Source of the DNA: Modicisalibacter sp049808615
GTDB taxonomy: Bacteria; Pseudomonadota; Gammaproteobacteria; Pseudomonadales; Halomonadaceae
NCBI RefSeq assembly: GCF_049808615.1
Contig: NZ_JBNCAN010000001.1
Coordinates: 217,920-281,919, forward strand
DNA: 64,000 nucleotides
Direction: 5' to 3'
The notes under the pieces are model-generated. The model searched no databases. It was not told the DNA's origin and saw nothing but the letters and a program-made list of their open reading frames with translations. The translations under genes were made by a program, and so were the position numbers. How positions within the stretch are numbered: the first letter of the stretch is position 1; each line of letters opens with the position of its first letter. This document shows, in pieces, positions 8,946 through 17,183 of this stretch.

Positions 8946-9377
8946 CTAGGGTCGGTACCATTCCAGCACTGTCTCATATCCCTTTTGTGGCAACTGTGGG
9001 TTGGGCTCGTCGGTGGAGAGCACCAGCCGATCGCCGACGAAACGGACCTGACGGGATAATCGGCTTCCCTCCCAGAGAGGGAGGCTGGCGATCTCGACCT
9101 CATGATGTACCACGTCCTTTTGCAAGGACCAGCCACCCCCATAGGCGAAGCCACTACGAAAATGCGCCGCCAGGCTAGCGTCACCATCGGGATCGAAGGG
9201 CGGTCGTTCATTGGCCACCACCTGCACTGCCATACGCCCAGGCAAGCCGTCCTCCAGCAGATAGAGAAGCTGTCCCCTGGCATGCCCAAGAGGCGCCAGC
9301 TCACGGCCATCCGGCCAACGATAGACGAAGCTTACCAGCGACCAATGCCCACTCAATGCCTGTACCGTTATTGTCAT
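8946..9377 (-). CDS. Lipocalin-like domain protein
   Basis: A 143-residue soluble protein without a signal peptide. It has the layout of the Lipocalin_5 family: LSGHWSLVSFVYRWPDG near the N terminus, then PLGHARGQLLYL, and a C-terminal beta-rich part ending YETVLEWYRP. Ligand and role are unknown. It is preceded by a clear AAGGA ribosome site 7 nt before the ATG. The stop converges with that of metR (14 bp apart). It lies just downstream of the histidine kinase gene (38 bp), so it may be the third gene of that operon. Confidence 0.6.
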   Translation of the reverse strand: MTITVQALSGHWSLVSFVYRWPDGRELAPLGHARGQLLYLLEDGLPGRMAVQVVANERPPFDPDGDASLAAHFRSGFAYGGGWSLQKDVVHHEVEIASLPLWEGSRLSRQVRFVGDRLVLSTDEPNPQLPQKGYETVLEWYRP

Positions 9378-9415
9378 TGTTATTGTCCTTTAGTTGTCCA
9401 GAAGAACCCACCCAC

Positions 9416-11047
9416 TCAAACGGAAGCATCCTTAGCGGATTGTACCGACACCGGAAGCAATAGGCTAAAGCGTGCGCCGCCCAACTGCTGGCTTTCATCG
9501 ACGATCACGCTGCCGCCATGCCACAGCATTACCTTCTGCACGATGGAGAGTCCAAGCCCATAGCCACCGGAGCGTCGGGCGCGACTGTTATCGAGACGGG
9601 CAAAGGGTTTGAAGATATCCATGCGATCACCTTCCGGCACCCCGGGCCCATCATCTTCTACATCCAGACGCACCGCACGGGCATCCTGGGTCAGACGAAT
9701 CAATACCCGCGACTCGGCATGACGACAGGCGTTGGCCACGAGATTCTGCAACGCCCGTTGCAGATAACGCGGCTCGGCGATGACCTCGATCTCCTCGCCC
9801 GGCGCCACCTCGATGCGTATGTCAGGGTGTAGCGAACTCAGTGCTTCCACCACCCGCTGAGCCATGGCACGACACTCAATGCTATCGGCATCGATGCTCA
9901 CGCTGCTAGCGTTGTCGCTGCCCAAACGCGCATAAGTAAGAATCTCATCGATCAGTTGATCGAGTTCTTCGATATCGCCATCGATGCCCTTCAATTGCCG
10001 GCGCACCGCCTCCTGTTCGGTCATGTCCTCGACCATTTGTGCCGCAAAACGAATGCGGGCCACTGGCGTGCGCAACTCATGGGACACGGCGCGAATCATC
10101 TCCTGCTGTGCGCGCAACAACGACTGCACCTGAGCCGCCATACCATTGAATGCCATGCCCAGACGGCCCATGAAATCGCTGCTTTCAACCTTGACCCGGG
10201 TATCCAGATAGCCACCTGCGATACGTGTCGCCGCCTTCTCGAGCCGGGTCATGCGGGTCTCGACGCCACGCACGATGAGATAGATGGCGCCGGCCAACAC
10301 GATCAACGACACCAGTACCAATCCCAGAGTCAGGATCAGCGGCATGGTGTCAAAGGCATAGACCGGCCCCACCTTCAGCCAGCGCAGTGAACCATCCACC
10401 GGCGATACCAGGCGAGCGTGCGCCGAGATCGAGCCTTTTTCGGCCATCCAGTGCAGCACGACATCGCCATTGGCCAGGCGGCCACGCTGGCGAGAATCGA
10501 GCATCTCCGGAGGAGACGAGGAAAGCGTGATGGGCAGCGACTGGTTATCGATCAACGCCTGCAGCGGCTGCTCTGGGTCCGCCATGGCTTCGAGCCAGTC
10601 ACGCAAGGTATCGACCAGGCCACGCAGTTGTTGGCCCGAAAGCTGGGACAGGGTTACCTTCAGCAATAGCGGCTGTCCGGGCACCTGACGCCACAGGTTC
10701 CACGCATTGCCCGCATCGTCATACATCACCAGCGGTCGCCCATCCTCAAGACGCCGACGCTGGAAATAGCTGAACGTCTGTTCATCCCGGGAGTACAGCG
10801 ATAGTTGCATGTCGAGGCGCTCGCCTTGACGCTGTAGCCACCTCTCCCGCTCCACCGGCTGCACTTCGCTCAACAGGGTCGTGAGCAGCGCCATGGGCGT
10901 ATCCGCCAAGCGTTCGCGATAATATTCGCGCCGTACCTGATCGACCATCAGATAGCCCATCATTGCCAGGCCGAAGGTCAATACCAAGGCCAGGAGCAGC
11001 GTGGCGTAGACACGTACGAAGGTACTGTCGGCCAGGGTACGACGCAT
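9416..11047 (-). CDS. Sensor histidine kinase, RstB-like
   Basis: A 543-residue inner-membrane sensor kinase. TM1 is at about residues 13-35, a roughly 200-residue periplasmic sensor domain follows, TM2 is at about 236-259, HAMP at 260-312, HisKA with the phosphoacceptor His323 in AVSHELRTPVAR, and an HATPase_c domain with N-box NLVANACRHA, G1 DVEDDGPGVP and G2 GGYGLGLSI. The architecture and paired regulator resemble RstB/RstA of E. coli, a system tied to acid and Mg2+ responses. The signal is not deducible. It begins 5 bp after the response-regulator stop, so the pair is one operon. Confidence 0.88.
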   Translation of the reverse strand: MRRTLADSTFVRVYATLLLALVLTFGLAMMGYLMVDQVRREYYRERLADTPMALLTTLLSEVQPVERERWLQRQGERLDMQLSLYSRDEQTFSYFQRRRLEDGRPLVMYDDAGNAWNLWRQVPGQPLLLKVTLSQLSGQQLRGLVDTLRDWLEAMADPEQPLQALIDNQSLPITLSSSPPEMLDSRQRGRLANGDVVLHWMAEKGSISAHARLVSPVDGSLRWLKVGPVYAFDTMPLILTLGLVLVSLIVLAGAIYLIVRGVETRMTRLEKAATRIAGGYLDTRVKVESSDFMGRLGMAFNGMAAQVQSLLRAQQEMIRAVSHELRTPVARIRFAAQMVEDMTEQEAVRRQLKGIDGDIEELDQLIDEILTYARLGSDNASSVSIDADSIECRAMAQRVVEALSSLHPDIRIEVAPGEEIEVIAEPRYLQRALQNLVANACRHAESRVLIRLTQDARAVRLDVEDDGPGVPEGDRMDIFKPFARLDNSRARRSGGYGLGLSIVQKVMLWHGGSVIVDESQQLGGARFSLLLPVSVQSAKDASV

Positions 11048-11052
11048 GATGC

Positions 11053-11769
11053 TCAGACGTCCTTGACGAACAGATAGCCTTTGCTGCGAACCGTCTTGAT
11101 GCGATGCGGCTGGTTGGGATCGTCACCGATCTTGGGACGAATACGCGATACCCGCACATCGATGGAACGATCCTGACCGTCGTACTTGATACCGCGCAAC
11201 GCCGAGAATATTTCTTCTCGGGTCAGCACCCGGCCGGCGTTGTCGGCAAGCAGCCAGAGCAGATCGAACTCGGCGCTGGTCAGATCGATACGCTCGTTGC
11301 TGAGCCAGGCCTCCCGAGTGGCACTGTCGATCAGCAGATCGTTGAAGGTCAGCCGTGCAGCACCGCTATTGCTCTCGATCTGATCGCTACGACGCATCAA
11401 GGCCCGCATGCGCGCCAACAGCACTCGGGGTTGGACGGGTTTGGGCACGTAGTCGTCTGCCCCCATCTCCAGGCCCAGCACTTGATCCATATCGTCGGTA
11501 CGCGCCGTCAGCATCAAGATCGGGCCGGCATATTGAGGCCGGACGCGACGGCAGATCGACAGGCCATCTTCGCCGGGCAACATGAGATCGAGAATGACGA
11601 TATCCGGCTCCAGTTCGAGGATGCGCTCGACGCCGTGCGCCCCATCGGCCTCGATGGCAACCCGAAACTCATTGGCCTCGAGATATTCGCGGGTCAGGTT
11701 GGCCAGGCGTTCGTCATCTTCGATGATCAGTACGAAGTCCTTCTGTTTGCTGTCCAAGCTGTCATCCAT
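11053..11769 (-). CDS. OmpR-family response regulator, RstA-like
   Basis: A 238-residue response regulator. The receiver domain has the acidic pair in IIEDDERL, phosphoacceptor Asp61 in VILDLMLPGEDG, and the LTA (switch Thr) and PKP (Lys) motifs. The C-terminal OmpR/PhoB winged helix spans about residues 135-235 (DLTSAEFDLLWLLADNAGRVLTREEI is its core, spanning about residues 172-198). It is transcribed with the kinase immediately downstream. Similarity to RstA is a family-level statement. Confidence 0.9.
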   Translation of the reverse strand: MDDSLDSKQKDFVLIIEDDERLANLTREYLEANEFRVAIEADGAHGVERILELEPDIVILDLMLPGEDGLSICRRVRPQYAGPILMLTARTDDMDQVLGLEMGADDYVPKPVQPRVLLARMRALMRRSDQIESNSGAARLTFNDLLIDSATREAWLSNERIDLTSAEFDLLWLLADNAGRVLTREEIFSALRGIKYDGQDRSIDVRVSRIRPKIGDDPNQPHRIKTVRSKGYLFVKDV

Positions 11770-12036
11770 CCTATTCGTCTAAGTGATGTCGTGGCGTCGC
11801 GGGTATTTGAACCAATGCTACACCTTGCTACAGAGGGTTACGAGATAGTCACCCTCAACAATAGTGGATAGAGGCAAATGATGCCTAAATTCCTACATAT
11901 TGCGCTCGCAAGTCACCTCACACTTATTTACTGTTTTTCTAAGAATGACCTAACCCCGCGTTTTATCACGCAAGAGTGAAACAACCCCCAGAAGAGACAC
12001 AAGCTATCCACAGGTTGTTCCCTTGCCGCCTGCTTT
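11770..12036. other. Intergenic region, rstA-like / nrdA divergent
   Basis: This AT-rich stretch separates the divergent regulator gene and the nrdA promoter. Apart from the DnaA-like box at 12004-12012 I see no ORF with a ribosome site, no terminator hairpin and no RNA gene in it. It must contain the promoter of the regulator-kinase operon, which I could not place with confidence. Confidence 0.4.
12004..12012 (+). promoter_or_regulatory. DnaA-box-like site upstream of nrdA
   Basis: CTATCCACA differs from the DnaA consensus TTATCCACA at the first base. It lies about 25 bp upstream of the nrdA -35 element. DnaA boxes upstream of nrdAB are known in E. coli, where DnaA links dNTP supply to replication initiation. 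A single site with one mismatch is weak evidence. Confidence 0.35.
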
Positions 12037-12065
12037 TTGACACATTATCTTGTAGTCATGATAAT
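12037..12065 (+). promoter_or_regulatory. Sigma70 promoter of nrdAB
   Basis: TTGACA (12037-12042) is separated by exactly 17 bp from GATAAT (12060-12065), a near-consensus sigma70 promoter. Transcription would start near 12072. NrdR box 1 covers the -35/spacer and box 2 covers the start point, an arrangement that explains repression. Confidence 0.7.
12040..12055. promoter_or_regulatory. NrdR box 1
   Basis: ACACATTATCTTGTAG matches the NrdR consensus ACACWATATWTWGTGT at about 12 of 16 positions. It overlaps the -35 element and spacer of the nrdA promoter. It forms a pair with box 2, with starts 31 bp apart (three helical turns), the usual spacing for cooperative NrdR binding. Confidence 0.65.
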
Positions 12066-12070
12066 CAAAA

Positions 12071-12086
12071 ACACAATATGATGTGT
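12071..12086. promoter_or_regulatory. NrdR box 2
   Basis: ACACAATATGATGTGT matches the NrdR consensus at about 14 of 16 positions and is nearly palindromic. It sits at the predicted transcription start of nrdAB, 15 bp after box 1. NrdR itself is not encoded in this window. Confidence 0.75.
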
Positions 12087-12213
12087 TTGCTAGCAAGTGA
12101 GCTCGATGCTGTCAAGACCCGATTACAAGGCTGTTCAGGGCACTGTCGAGCGTTTTCGAACCACCCCTTCGACTTATGATTTCCCCTACAACGCAGATCA
12201 GGGATCCGGCACC

Positions 12214-15111
12214 ATGGACACCACTACTCTCCCCCCCAATCAGGCTTCCGTGAATATAACGGCACCGCAACGGCTTCGCGTTATCAAACGCGGTGGCGAC
12301 GTGGTCGCCTTCGACCCCAGCAAGATTTCGGTGGCCATGAGCAAGGCCTTCATTGCCGTCGAGGGCGACAATGCCGCCACCTCATCACGGGTTCGCGACT
12401 TCATTGCTCGCTCCACCGAGCAGATCGCCGAGGCCTTCCAGCGCCGCATGCCGGATGGTGGCACCCTGCACATCGAGGATATTCAGGACCAGGTCGAACT
12501 GGCCCTGATGCGCGGCGGCGAACAAAAGGTCGCCCGCGCCTACGTGCTTTACCGTGAAGAACACGCCCGGGCGCGTCAGGCGGCCGGCGGCGACATCGCC
12601 AAGCCTCACCCGACTCTCAACGTCACTCTCGAGGATGGCAGCACGCGGCCGCTGGACCTGGGGCGTATCGAAATCCTGGTGCGCGATGCCTGCGAGGGCC
12701 TGGCCAATGTGGATGCCGACAAGATCGTCCACGACTCGCTGAAGAACCTCTATGACGGCGTTTCCCAGGATGGCGTGGCCACGGCGCTGATGATGACCGC
12801 TCGGACGCTGGTGGAGAAGGACCCCAACTACACTTACGTCACCGCCCGGCTGTTGCAGGACAACCTGCGCCGTGAAGCACTGAGCTTTCTTGAGATCGCC
12901 GAGGAAGCCACCTTTGGCGATATGGCGGAACTCTACAAGCCGGCCTTCAAGGCCTATGTCGCCCGCGGCATCGAGTTCGAACAGCTCGACCCGCGGCTGG
13001 CCGAGTTCGACCTCGAGCGCCTCGGCGATGCACTCGATCACACCCGGGACAACCAGTTCACCTATCTTGGCCTGCAGACGCTCTACGACCGCTACTTCAT
13101 TCATCGCGACGACGTGCGCTACGAGCTGCCCCAGGTAATGTTCATGCGTGTCGCCATGGGTCTTTCGCTCAATGAGGACGACCGCGAGGCGCGGACCATC
13201 GAGTTCTACGAACTGCTCTCCAGCTTCGACTACATGGCCTCCACGCCGACCCTGTTCAACGCCGGCACCCTGCGCAGCCAGCTCTCCAGCTGCTATCTGA
13301 CCACGGTGCCGGACAATCTCGACGGCATCTACGGCGCCATCCGCGACAACGCCATGCTCTCCAAATGGGCCGGCGGGCTGGGCAACGACTGGACACCGGT
13401 ACGCGCCCTGGGCTCCTACATCAAGGGCACCAACGGCAAGTCCCAGGGCGTGGTCCCCTTCCTCAAGGTGGTCAACGACACCGCGGTGGCGGTCAATCAG
13501 GGCGGCAAGCGCAAGGGTGCGGTCTGTGCCTATCTCGAGACCTGGCACATGGACGTCGAGGAATTTCTCGAACTGCGTAAGAACACCGGTGACGACCGCC
13601 GCCGCACCCACGACATGAACTCCGCCAACTGGGTGCCGGATCTGTTCATGAAGCGGGTGTTCGACGACAAGGAGTGGACGCTGTTCTCGCCCTCCACCTG
13701 TCCGGATTTGCACGACCTGTACGGCGCCGCCTTCCAGAAGCGTTATGAAGAGTACGAGGCGATGACCTATACCGGTCAGCTCAAGCTCTACAAGCGAGTC
13801 AAGGCCAAGGACCTGTGGCGCAAGATGCTCTCGATGCTGTTCGAGACCGGCCATCCCTGGATCACCTTCAAGGACCCGTGCAACCTTCGCAGTCCGCAGC
13901 AGCACGCCGGCGTGGTGCACTCTTCCAATCTGTGCACCGAGATCACCCTGAACACCTCCGTCGACGAAATCGCGGTGTGCAACCTGGGCTCCGTCAACCT
14001 GGCCCAGCATGTGATCGATGGCCGGCTCGACGGCGACAAGCTGAAGAAGACGGTGCGCACCGCCGTGCGCATGCTGGATAATGTCATCGACATCAACTAC
14101 TACGCGGTGCCCCAGGCCAAGAACTCCAACTTCAAGCATCGCCCGGTAGGGCTGGGCATCATGGGCTTTCAGGACGCGCTGTATGCGCAGGGCATCGCCT
14201 ACGCCTCCGAGGAGGCAGTGAGCTTCGCCGACACCTCCATGGAGCTGGTCAGCTATCACGCCATCGAAGCCTCCAGCGATCTCGCCGCCGAGCGGGGCAC
14301 GTACCAGAGCTTCGACGGCTCGCTATGGAGCCAGGGCGTATTGCCCATCGACTCCATCGAGAAACTCGTCCAGGAGCGCGGCGCCGATTACATCGAGGTC
14401 GACACCTCGACCACCCAAGACTGGGACCGTATCCGCGAGAAGGTCGCCAGCCAAGGCATGCGCAACTCCAACGTGATGGCGATCGCCCCGACGGCGACGA
14501 TCTCCAACATCTGCGGGGTCACTCAATCCATCGAACCGACCTATCAGAACCTGTTCGTGAAATCGAACCTGTCCGGCGAGTTCACCGTGGTCAACGCCCA
14601 CATGGTCAACGACCTCAAGGAGCGCGGCCTGTGGGACGAAGTGATGATCAACGATCTCAAGTACTACGACGGCTCGGTGCAGCCCATCGATCGCGTGCCG
14701 GAAGATCTCAAGGCCCGCTACGCCAGCGCCTTCGAGGTCGAGCCCAAGTGGCTGGTCGAGGCCGCCTCGCGGCGCCAGAAGTGGATCGACCAGGCTCAGT
14801 CGCTGAACCTGTACATCGCCGGCGTCTCCGGCAAGAAGCTCGACGTGACCTATCGCATGGCCTGGTTCCGCGGCCTCAAGACCACCTACTACCTGCGGGC
14901 GCTGGGGGCCACTGCGGTGGAGAAGTCCACCGTCGATCGTGGCCGGCACAACGCCGTCGGCGGCGCCACGCCGAGCGAGACACCGGCACCTGCCCCCCAG
15001 GCTCAGGAGCCGCGCGGCATCGAGGATTTCCTCACCGGCAAGGGTGGCAGCGGCTCCCGCGCTCCCTCGGCGGGCGAGATCGATGAATTGGGCTGCGAGG
15101 CCTGCCAGTAA
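12214..15111 (+). CDS. nrdA: Ribonucleotide reductase class Ia alpha subunit, two ATP-cones
   Basis: The 965-residue catalytic subunit reduces ribonucleoside diphosphates to deoxyribonucleotides. Two ATP-cone allosteric domains lie at the N terminus (about residues 20-115, starting RLRVIKRGGDVVAFDPSKI, and about 130-230), the layout of Pseudomonas aeruginosa NrdA (963 residues). The barrel contains STPTLFNAGT (redox Cys region SSCYL just after), EITLNTSVDEIAVCNLGSVNL and, near the end, the Tyr pair in TTYYLRALG. It ends GCEACQ, supplying the C-terminal redox cysteines. The frame is open from a GTG at 12097, but the homologous start and the promoter position favour ATG 12214. nrdB follows. Confidence 0.95.
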   Translation: MDTTTLPPNQASVNITAPQRLRVIKRGGDVVAFDPSKISVAMSKAFIAVEGDNAATSSRVRDFIARSTEQIAEAFQRRMPDGGTLHIEDIQDQVELALMRGGEQKVARAYVLYREEHARARQAAGGDIAKPHPTLNVTLEDGSTRPLDLGRIEILVRDACEGLANVDADKIVHDSLKNLYDGVSQDGVATALMMTARTLVEKDPNYTYVTARLLQDNLRREALSFLEIAEEATFGDMAELYKPAFKAYVARGIEFEQLDPRLAEFDLERLGDALDHTRDNQFTYLGLQTLYDRYFIHRDDVRYELPQVMFMRVAMGLSLNEDDREARTIEFYELLSSFDYMASTPTLFNAGTLRSQLSSCYLTTVPDNLDGIYGAIRDNAMLSKWAGGLGNDWTPVRALGSYIKGTNGKSQGVVPFLKVVNDTAVAVNQGGKRKGAVCAYLETWHMDVEEFLELRKNTGDDRRRTHDMNSANWVPDLFMKRVFDDKEWTLFSPSTCPDLHDLYGAAFQKRYEEYEAMTYTGQLKLYKRVKAKDLWRKMLSMLFETGHPWITFKDPCNLRSPQQHAGVVHSSNLCTEITLNTSVDEIAVCNLGSVNLAQHVIDGRLDGDKLKKTVRTAVRMLDNVIDINYYAVPQAKNSNFKHRPVGLGIMGFQDALYAQGIAYASEEAVSFADTSMELVSYHAIEASSDLAAERGTYQSFDGSLWSQGVLPIDSIEKLVQERGADYIEVDTSTTQDWDRIREKVASQGMRNSNVMAIAPTATISNICGVTQSIEPTYQNLFVKSNLSGEFTVVNAHMVNDLKERGLWDEVMINDLKYYDGSVQPIDRVPEDLKARYASAFEVEPKWLVEAASRRQKWIDQAQSLNLYIAGVSGKKLDVTYRMAWFRGLKTTYYLRALGATAVEKSTVDRGRHNAVGGATPSETPAPAPQAQEPRGIEDFLTGKGGSGSRAPSAGEIDELGCEACQ

Positions 15112-15182
15112 AACAACGGGGACGTGCTGCGCTCCAATCGAGCGGCGCCGGGGACAGTTCGTAGCGGAGGTCTTTTGCCAGG

Positions 15183-15230
15183 GCCGGAAAATGATCCATT
15201 CCATTCCGGCATTTCCGCCATCCATGGCGG
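15183..15230 (+). other. Two adjacent hairpins between nrdA and nrdB
   Basis: Within the 217-bp nrdA-nrdB spacer, GCCGGAA (15183-15189) pairs with TTCCGGC (15204-15210), loop 14 nt. Immediately after, CCGCCAT pairs with ATGGCGG (15215-15230). Neither is followed by a T-run, so they are not classical terminators; they could stabilise or process the mRNA. Nothing else was recognised in this spacer. Confidence 0.4.
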
Positions 15231-15328
15231 TCAGAGAGCAAAAGTAGCGCCCAGGGAAGGGTTCACAGCGCCTCCGCGCAGGACTGTCGCCGGAATAGCC
15301 GCGAAGCAACTTTAACAGGAGTTTTTCA

Positions 15329-16570
15329 ATGCTGAACTGGGACGAATTTCACGAAGACGACACCGTCACTGCACCGGCCCCTAATCAGACAAAACCGACG
15401 GCTGCACCCAAGGCCGAGGCCAAGCCGGAAACGGAAATCAAGGAAAGCGCGGGGACCTATAAGGTCGCCGACACCGACCGCATGGCCCGGGCCGAAAAGG
15501 CCCTGGACGAACTCGACATCGCCGCGGGTCTGGAAGAGCTCGAAATGGGCGCCGGTCGCGTCGAGGTCGACGACAAGCGCATGATCAACGCCCGGGCCGA
15601 CGTCAATCAGCTCGTTCCCTTCAAGTACGACTGGGCCTGGCAGAAGTATCTCGACGGCAGCGCCAATCACTGGATGCCCCAAGAGATCAACATGAACGCG
15701 GACATCGCCCTGTGGAAGAGCCAGGACGGCCTGACCGAGGATGAGCGGCTGATCGTGATGCGCTCGCTGGGCTACTTCTCCACCGCCGACTCCCTGGTGG
15801 CCAACAACCTGGTGCTGGCGGTCTACAAGCAGATCACCAATCCTGAATGCCGCCAATACCTGCTGCGTCAAGCCTTCGAGGAAGCCATCCATACCCACGC
15901 CTATCAATACTGCGTGGAATCCCTGGCCATGGACGAGGGCGAAGTCTTCAACATGTACCGGGAGGTCGACTCCGTGGCGCGCAAGTCCGCCTGGAGCCTG
16001 AAGCATACCCAAGCCCTGGGCCGCCCCAACTTCCAGACCGGCACCCCGGAAACCGACCAGGAGTTCCTGCGTAACCTGATCGGCTTCTACGTGGTCACCG
16101 AAGGCATCTTCTTCTACTGCGGCTTCAGCCAGATCCTCTCCATGGGTCGGCGCAACAAGATGACCGGCGTCGCCGAGCAGTTCCAGTACATCCTGCGCGA
16201 CGAGTCCATGCACCTGAACTTTGGCATCGACATGATCAACCAGATCAAGATCGAGAATCCGCACCTGTGGACACCGGAATTCCAGGACGAAGTCACCCAG
16301 ATGATCCTCGAAGGCACCCAGCTCGAGATCGAATACGCCCGGGACACCATGCCCCGCGGCGTGCTCGGCATGAACGCCGCGATCATGGAAGAATACCTGC
16401 ACTTCATCTGCAACCGCCGTCTGGCGCAGATCGGCCTGAAGGAGCAGTTCCCGGGCGCGAGCAACCCCTTCCCGTGGATGTCTGAGATCATCGACCTGCG
16501 CAAGGAAAAGAACTTCTTCGAGACCCGGGTCACCGAATATCAGGTCGGCGGTGCGCTGAGCTGGGATTGA
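15329..16570 (+). CDS. nrdB: Ribonucleotide reductase class Ia beta subunit
   Basis: The 413-residue radical-generating subunit, similar in length to P. aeruginosa NrdB. After a variable Ala/Pro/Lys-rich N-terminal tail (residues 1-45) comes the ferritin-like helical core. The diiron and radical motif reads EAIHTHAYQYC, corresponding to E115, H118 and Y122 of E. coli R2, and a second ligand pair lies in the RDESMHLNFG helix (Glu and His). The C-terminal tail (GGALSWD) would dock onto NrdA. An AGGAG ribosome site precedes the ATG, and a strong hairpin follows the gene. Confidence 0.95.
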   Translation: MLNWDEFHEDDTVTAPAPNQTKPTAAPKAEAKPETEIKESAGTYKVADTDRMARAEKALDELDIAAGLEELEMGAGRVEVDDKRMINARADVNQLVPFKYDWAWQKYLDGSANHWMPQEINMNADIALWKSQDGLTEDERLIVMRSLGYFSTADSLVANNLVLAVYKQITNPECRQYLLRQAFEEAIHTHAYQYCVESLAMDEGEVFNMYREVDSVARKSAWSLKHTQALGRPNFQTGTPETDQEFLRNLIGFYVVTEGIFFYCGFSQILSMGRRNKMTGVAEQFQYILRDESMHLNFGIDMINQIKIENPHLWTPEFQDEVTQMILEGTQLEIEYARDTMPRGVLGMNAAIMEEYLHFICNRRLAQIGLKEQFPGASNPFPWMSEIIDLRKEKNFFETRVTEYQVGGALSWD

Positions 16571-16613
16571 TTTAGAAAAATTTGATCCTCGTATTCAGCA
16601 AGGGTCAATAAAA

Positions 16614-16639
16614 ACGCCCGAAGCGGTAACTTCGGGCGT
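16614..16639 (+). terminator. Hairpin terminator after nrdB
   Basis: ACGCCCGAAG (16614-16623) pairs perfectly with CTTCGGGCGT (16630-16639) around a 6-nt loop. The downstream T content is modest and an A-run lies upstream, so it resembles an intrinsic terminator for nrdAB without an ideal U-tract. Confidence 0.65.
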
Positions 16640-16724
16640 CTCGGTAGTAGCGCCATTCAACAATGATCGCGGTCATGCCATCACGCTCTGAAGGTGTTAT
16701 CGTGTCCTGAAGGAGGTATTGCTC

Positions 16725-16838
16725 ATGACCGAACACAAGAGCATCATCAAGCGCGTCTACATTCCTACCTACGTTCGCCAGCTACCCAACGGCGAGCGGG
16801 TCACGATTCCCGGCCATTACAAAGACTCGTTGCGTTGA
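16725..16838 (+). CDS. Small conserved-looking protein, 37 residues
   Basis: A short ORF between nrdB and glpF with a near-perfect ribosome site (AGGAGGT, 7 nt before ATG). The product is basic, starting MTEHKSIIKRVYIPTYVRQ, with a later VTIPGHYKDSLR. The pattern of an aromatic/basic strand, an NG turn and a VxIxGHxK/R strand is reminiscent of other tiny bacterial proteins of unknown function. A hairpin terminator follows the stop directly, and a terminator also precedes it, so it would be a monocistronic transcript. I do not recognise a function. Confidence 0.6.
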   Translation: MTEHKSIIKRVYIPTYVRQLPNGERVTIPGHYKDSLR

Positions 16839-16843
16839 TAACT

Positions 16844-16875
16844 AGGCGCCCCATCCTCTCCCGGATGAGGCGCCT
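16844..16875 (+). terminator. Terminator after the 37-residue gene
   Basis: AGGCGCC pairs with GGCGCCT and the inner CATCC with GGATG, giving a long stem around a short TCTCCC-type loop. It starts 6 bp after the small gene's stop codon. The following T-run is weak. Confidence 0.6.
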
Positions 16876-16983
16876 TGCATTGGCGGCTCGGCAATACCCA
16901 ATCCAATTGATCGTTATCTTTCCGCTTCTTAACGCCTACACAAACCTCAACCAACACCTTCCCTGCTTTCGTTTTTATTCATA

Positions 16984-17003
16984 AATGTTTTAAATAGAAC
17001 ATT
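16984..17003. promoter_or_regulatory. GlpR operator-like palindrome
   Basis: AATGTTTTAAATAGAACATT matches the E. coli GlpR operator consensus WATGTTCGWTAWCGAACATW at 16 of 20 positions, including both outer AATGTT/AACATT arms. It lies upstream of glpFKD, where repression relieved by glycerol-3-phosphate is expected. No glpR gene is in the window. Confidence 0.6.
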
Positions 17004-17149
17004 TACGAAAATACTCGACATAGTCATAAAGCTGCGCTACACACGCTTTTTTCTAAAGATTGGCGCTGCATAAGCCCGTTTTTTTAGACTAAAGGATAAT
17101 GCCATGGAACAATAAGAGCATTGCTCCAATGGAATTCTGAGGCTACTCT

Positions 17150-17169
17150 CACCTTTGAAAACGAACATT
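17150..17169. promoter_or_regulatory. Second GlpR-like site in the glpF promoter
   Basis: The right half, ACGAACATT (17161-17169), is a perfect GlpR half-site; the left half is poor (about 15 of 20 overall). It falls inside the spacer of the predicted glpF promoter, so binding would block RNA polymerase. Confidence 0.45.
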
Positions 17170-17183
17170 AATGAAAATATTAT
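17155..17183 (+). promoter_or_regulatory. Sigma70 promoter of glpFKD
   Basis: TTGAAA (17155-17160), a 17-bp spacer and TATTAT (17178-17183), each one mismatch from consensus. It is located about 120 bp upstream of the glpF start. Confidence 0.55.

Noticed and set aside
12385..14259. Long open frame (624 codons) on the minus strand opposite nrdA
   Set aside because: It mirrors the codon structure of nrdA (high GC at third positions), has no ribosome site and repetitive V/G/H/L-rich composition typical of antisense shadows.
15326..16402. 358-codon minus-strand frame opposite nrdB
   Set aside because: Antisense shadow of a strongly supported gene; low-complexity composition and no recognisable domain.
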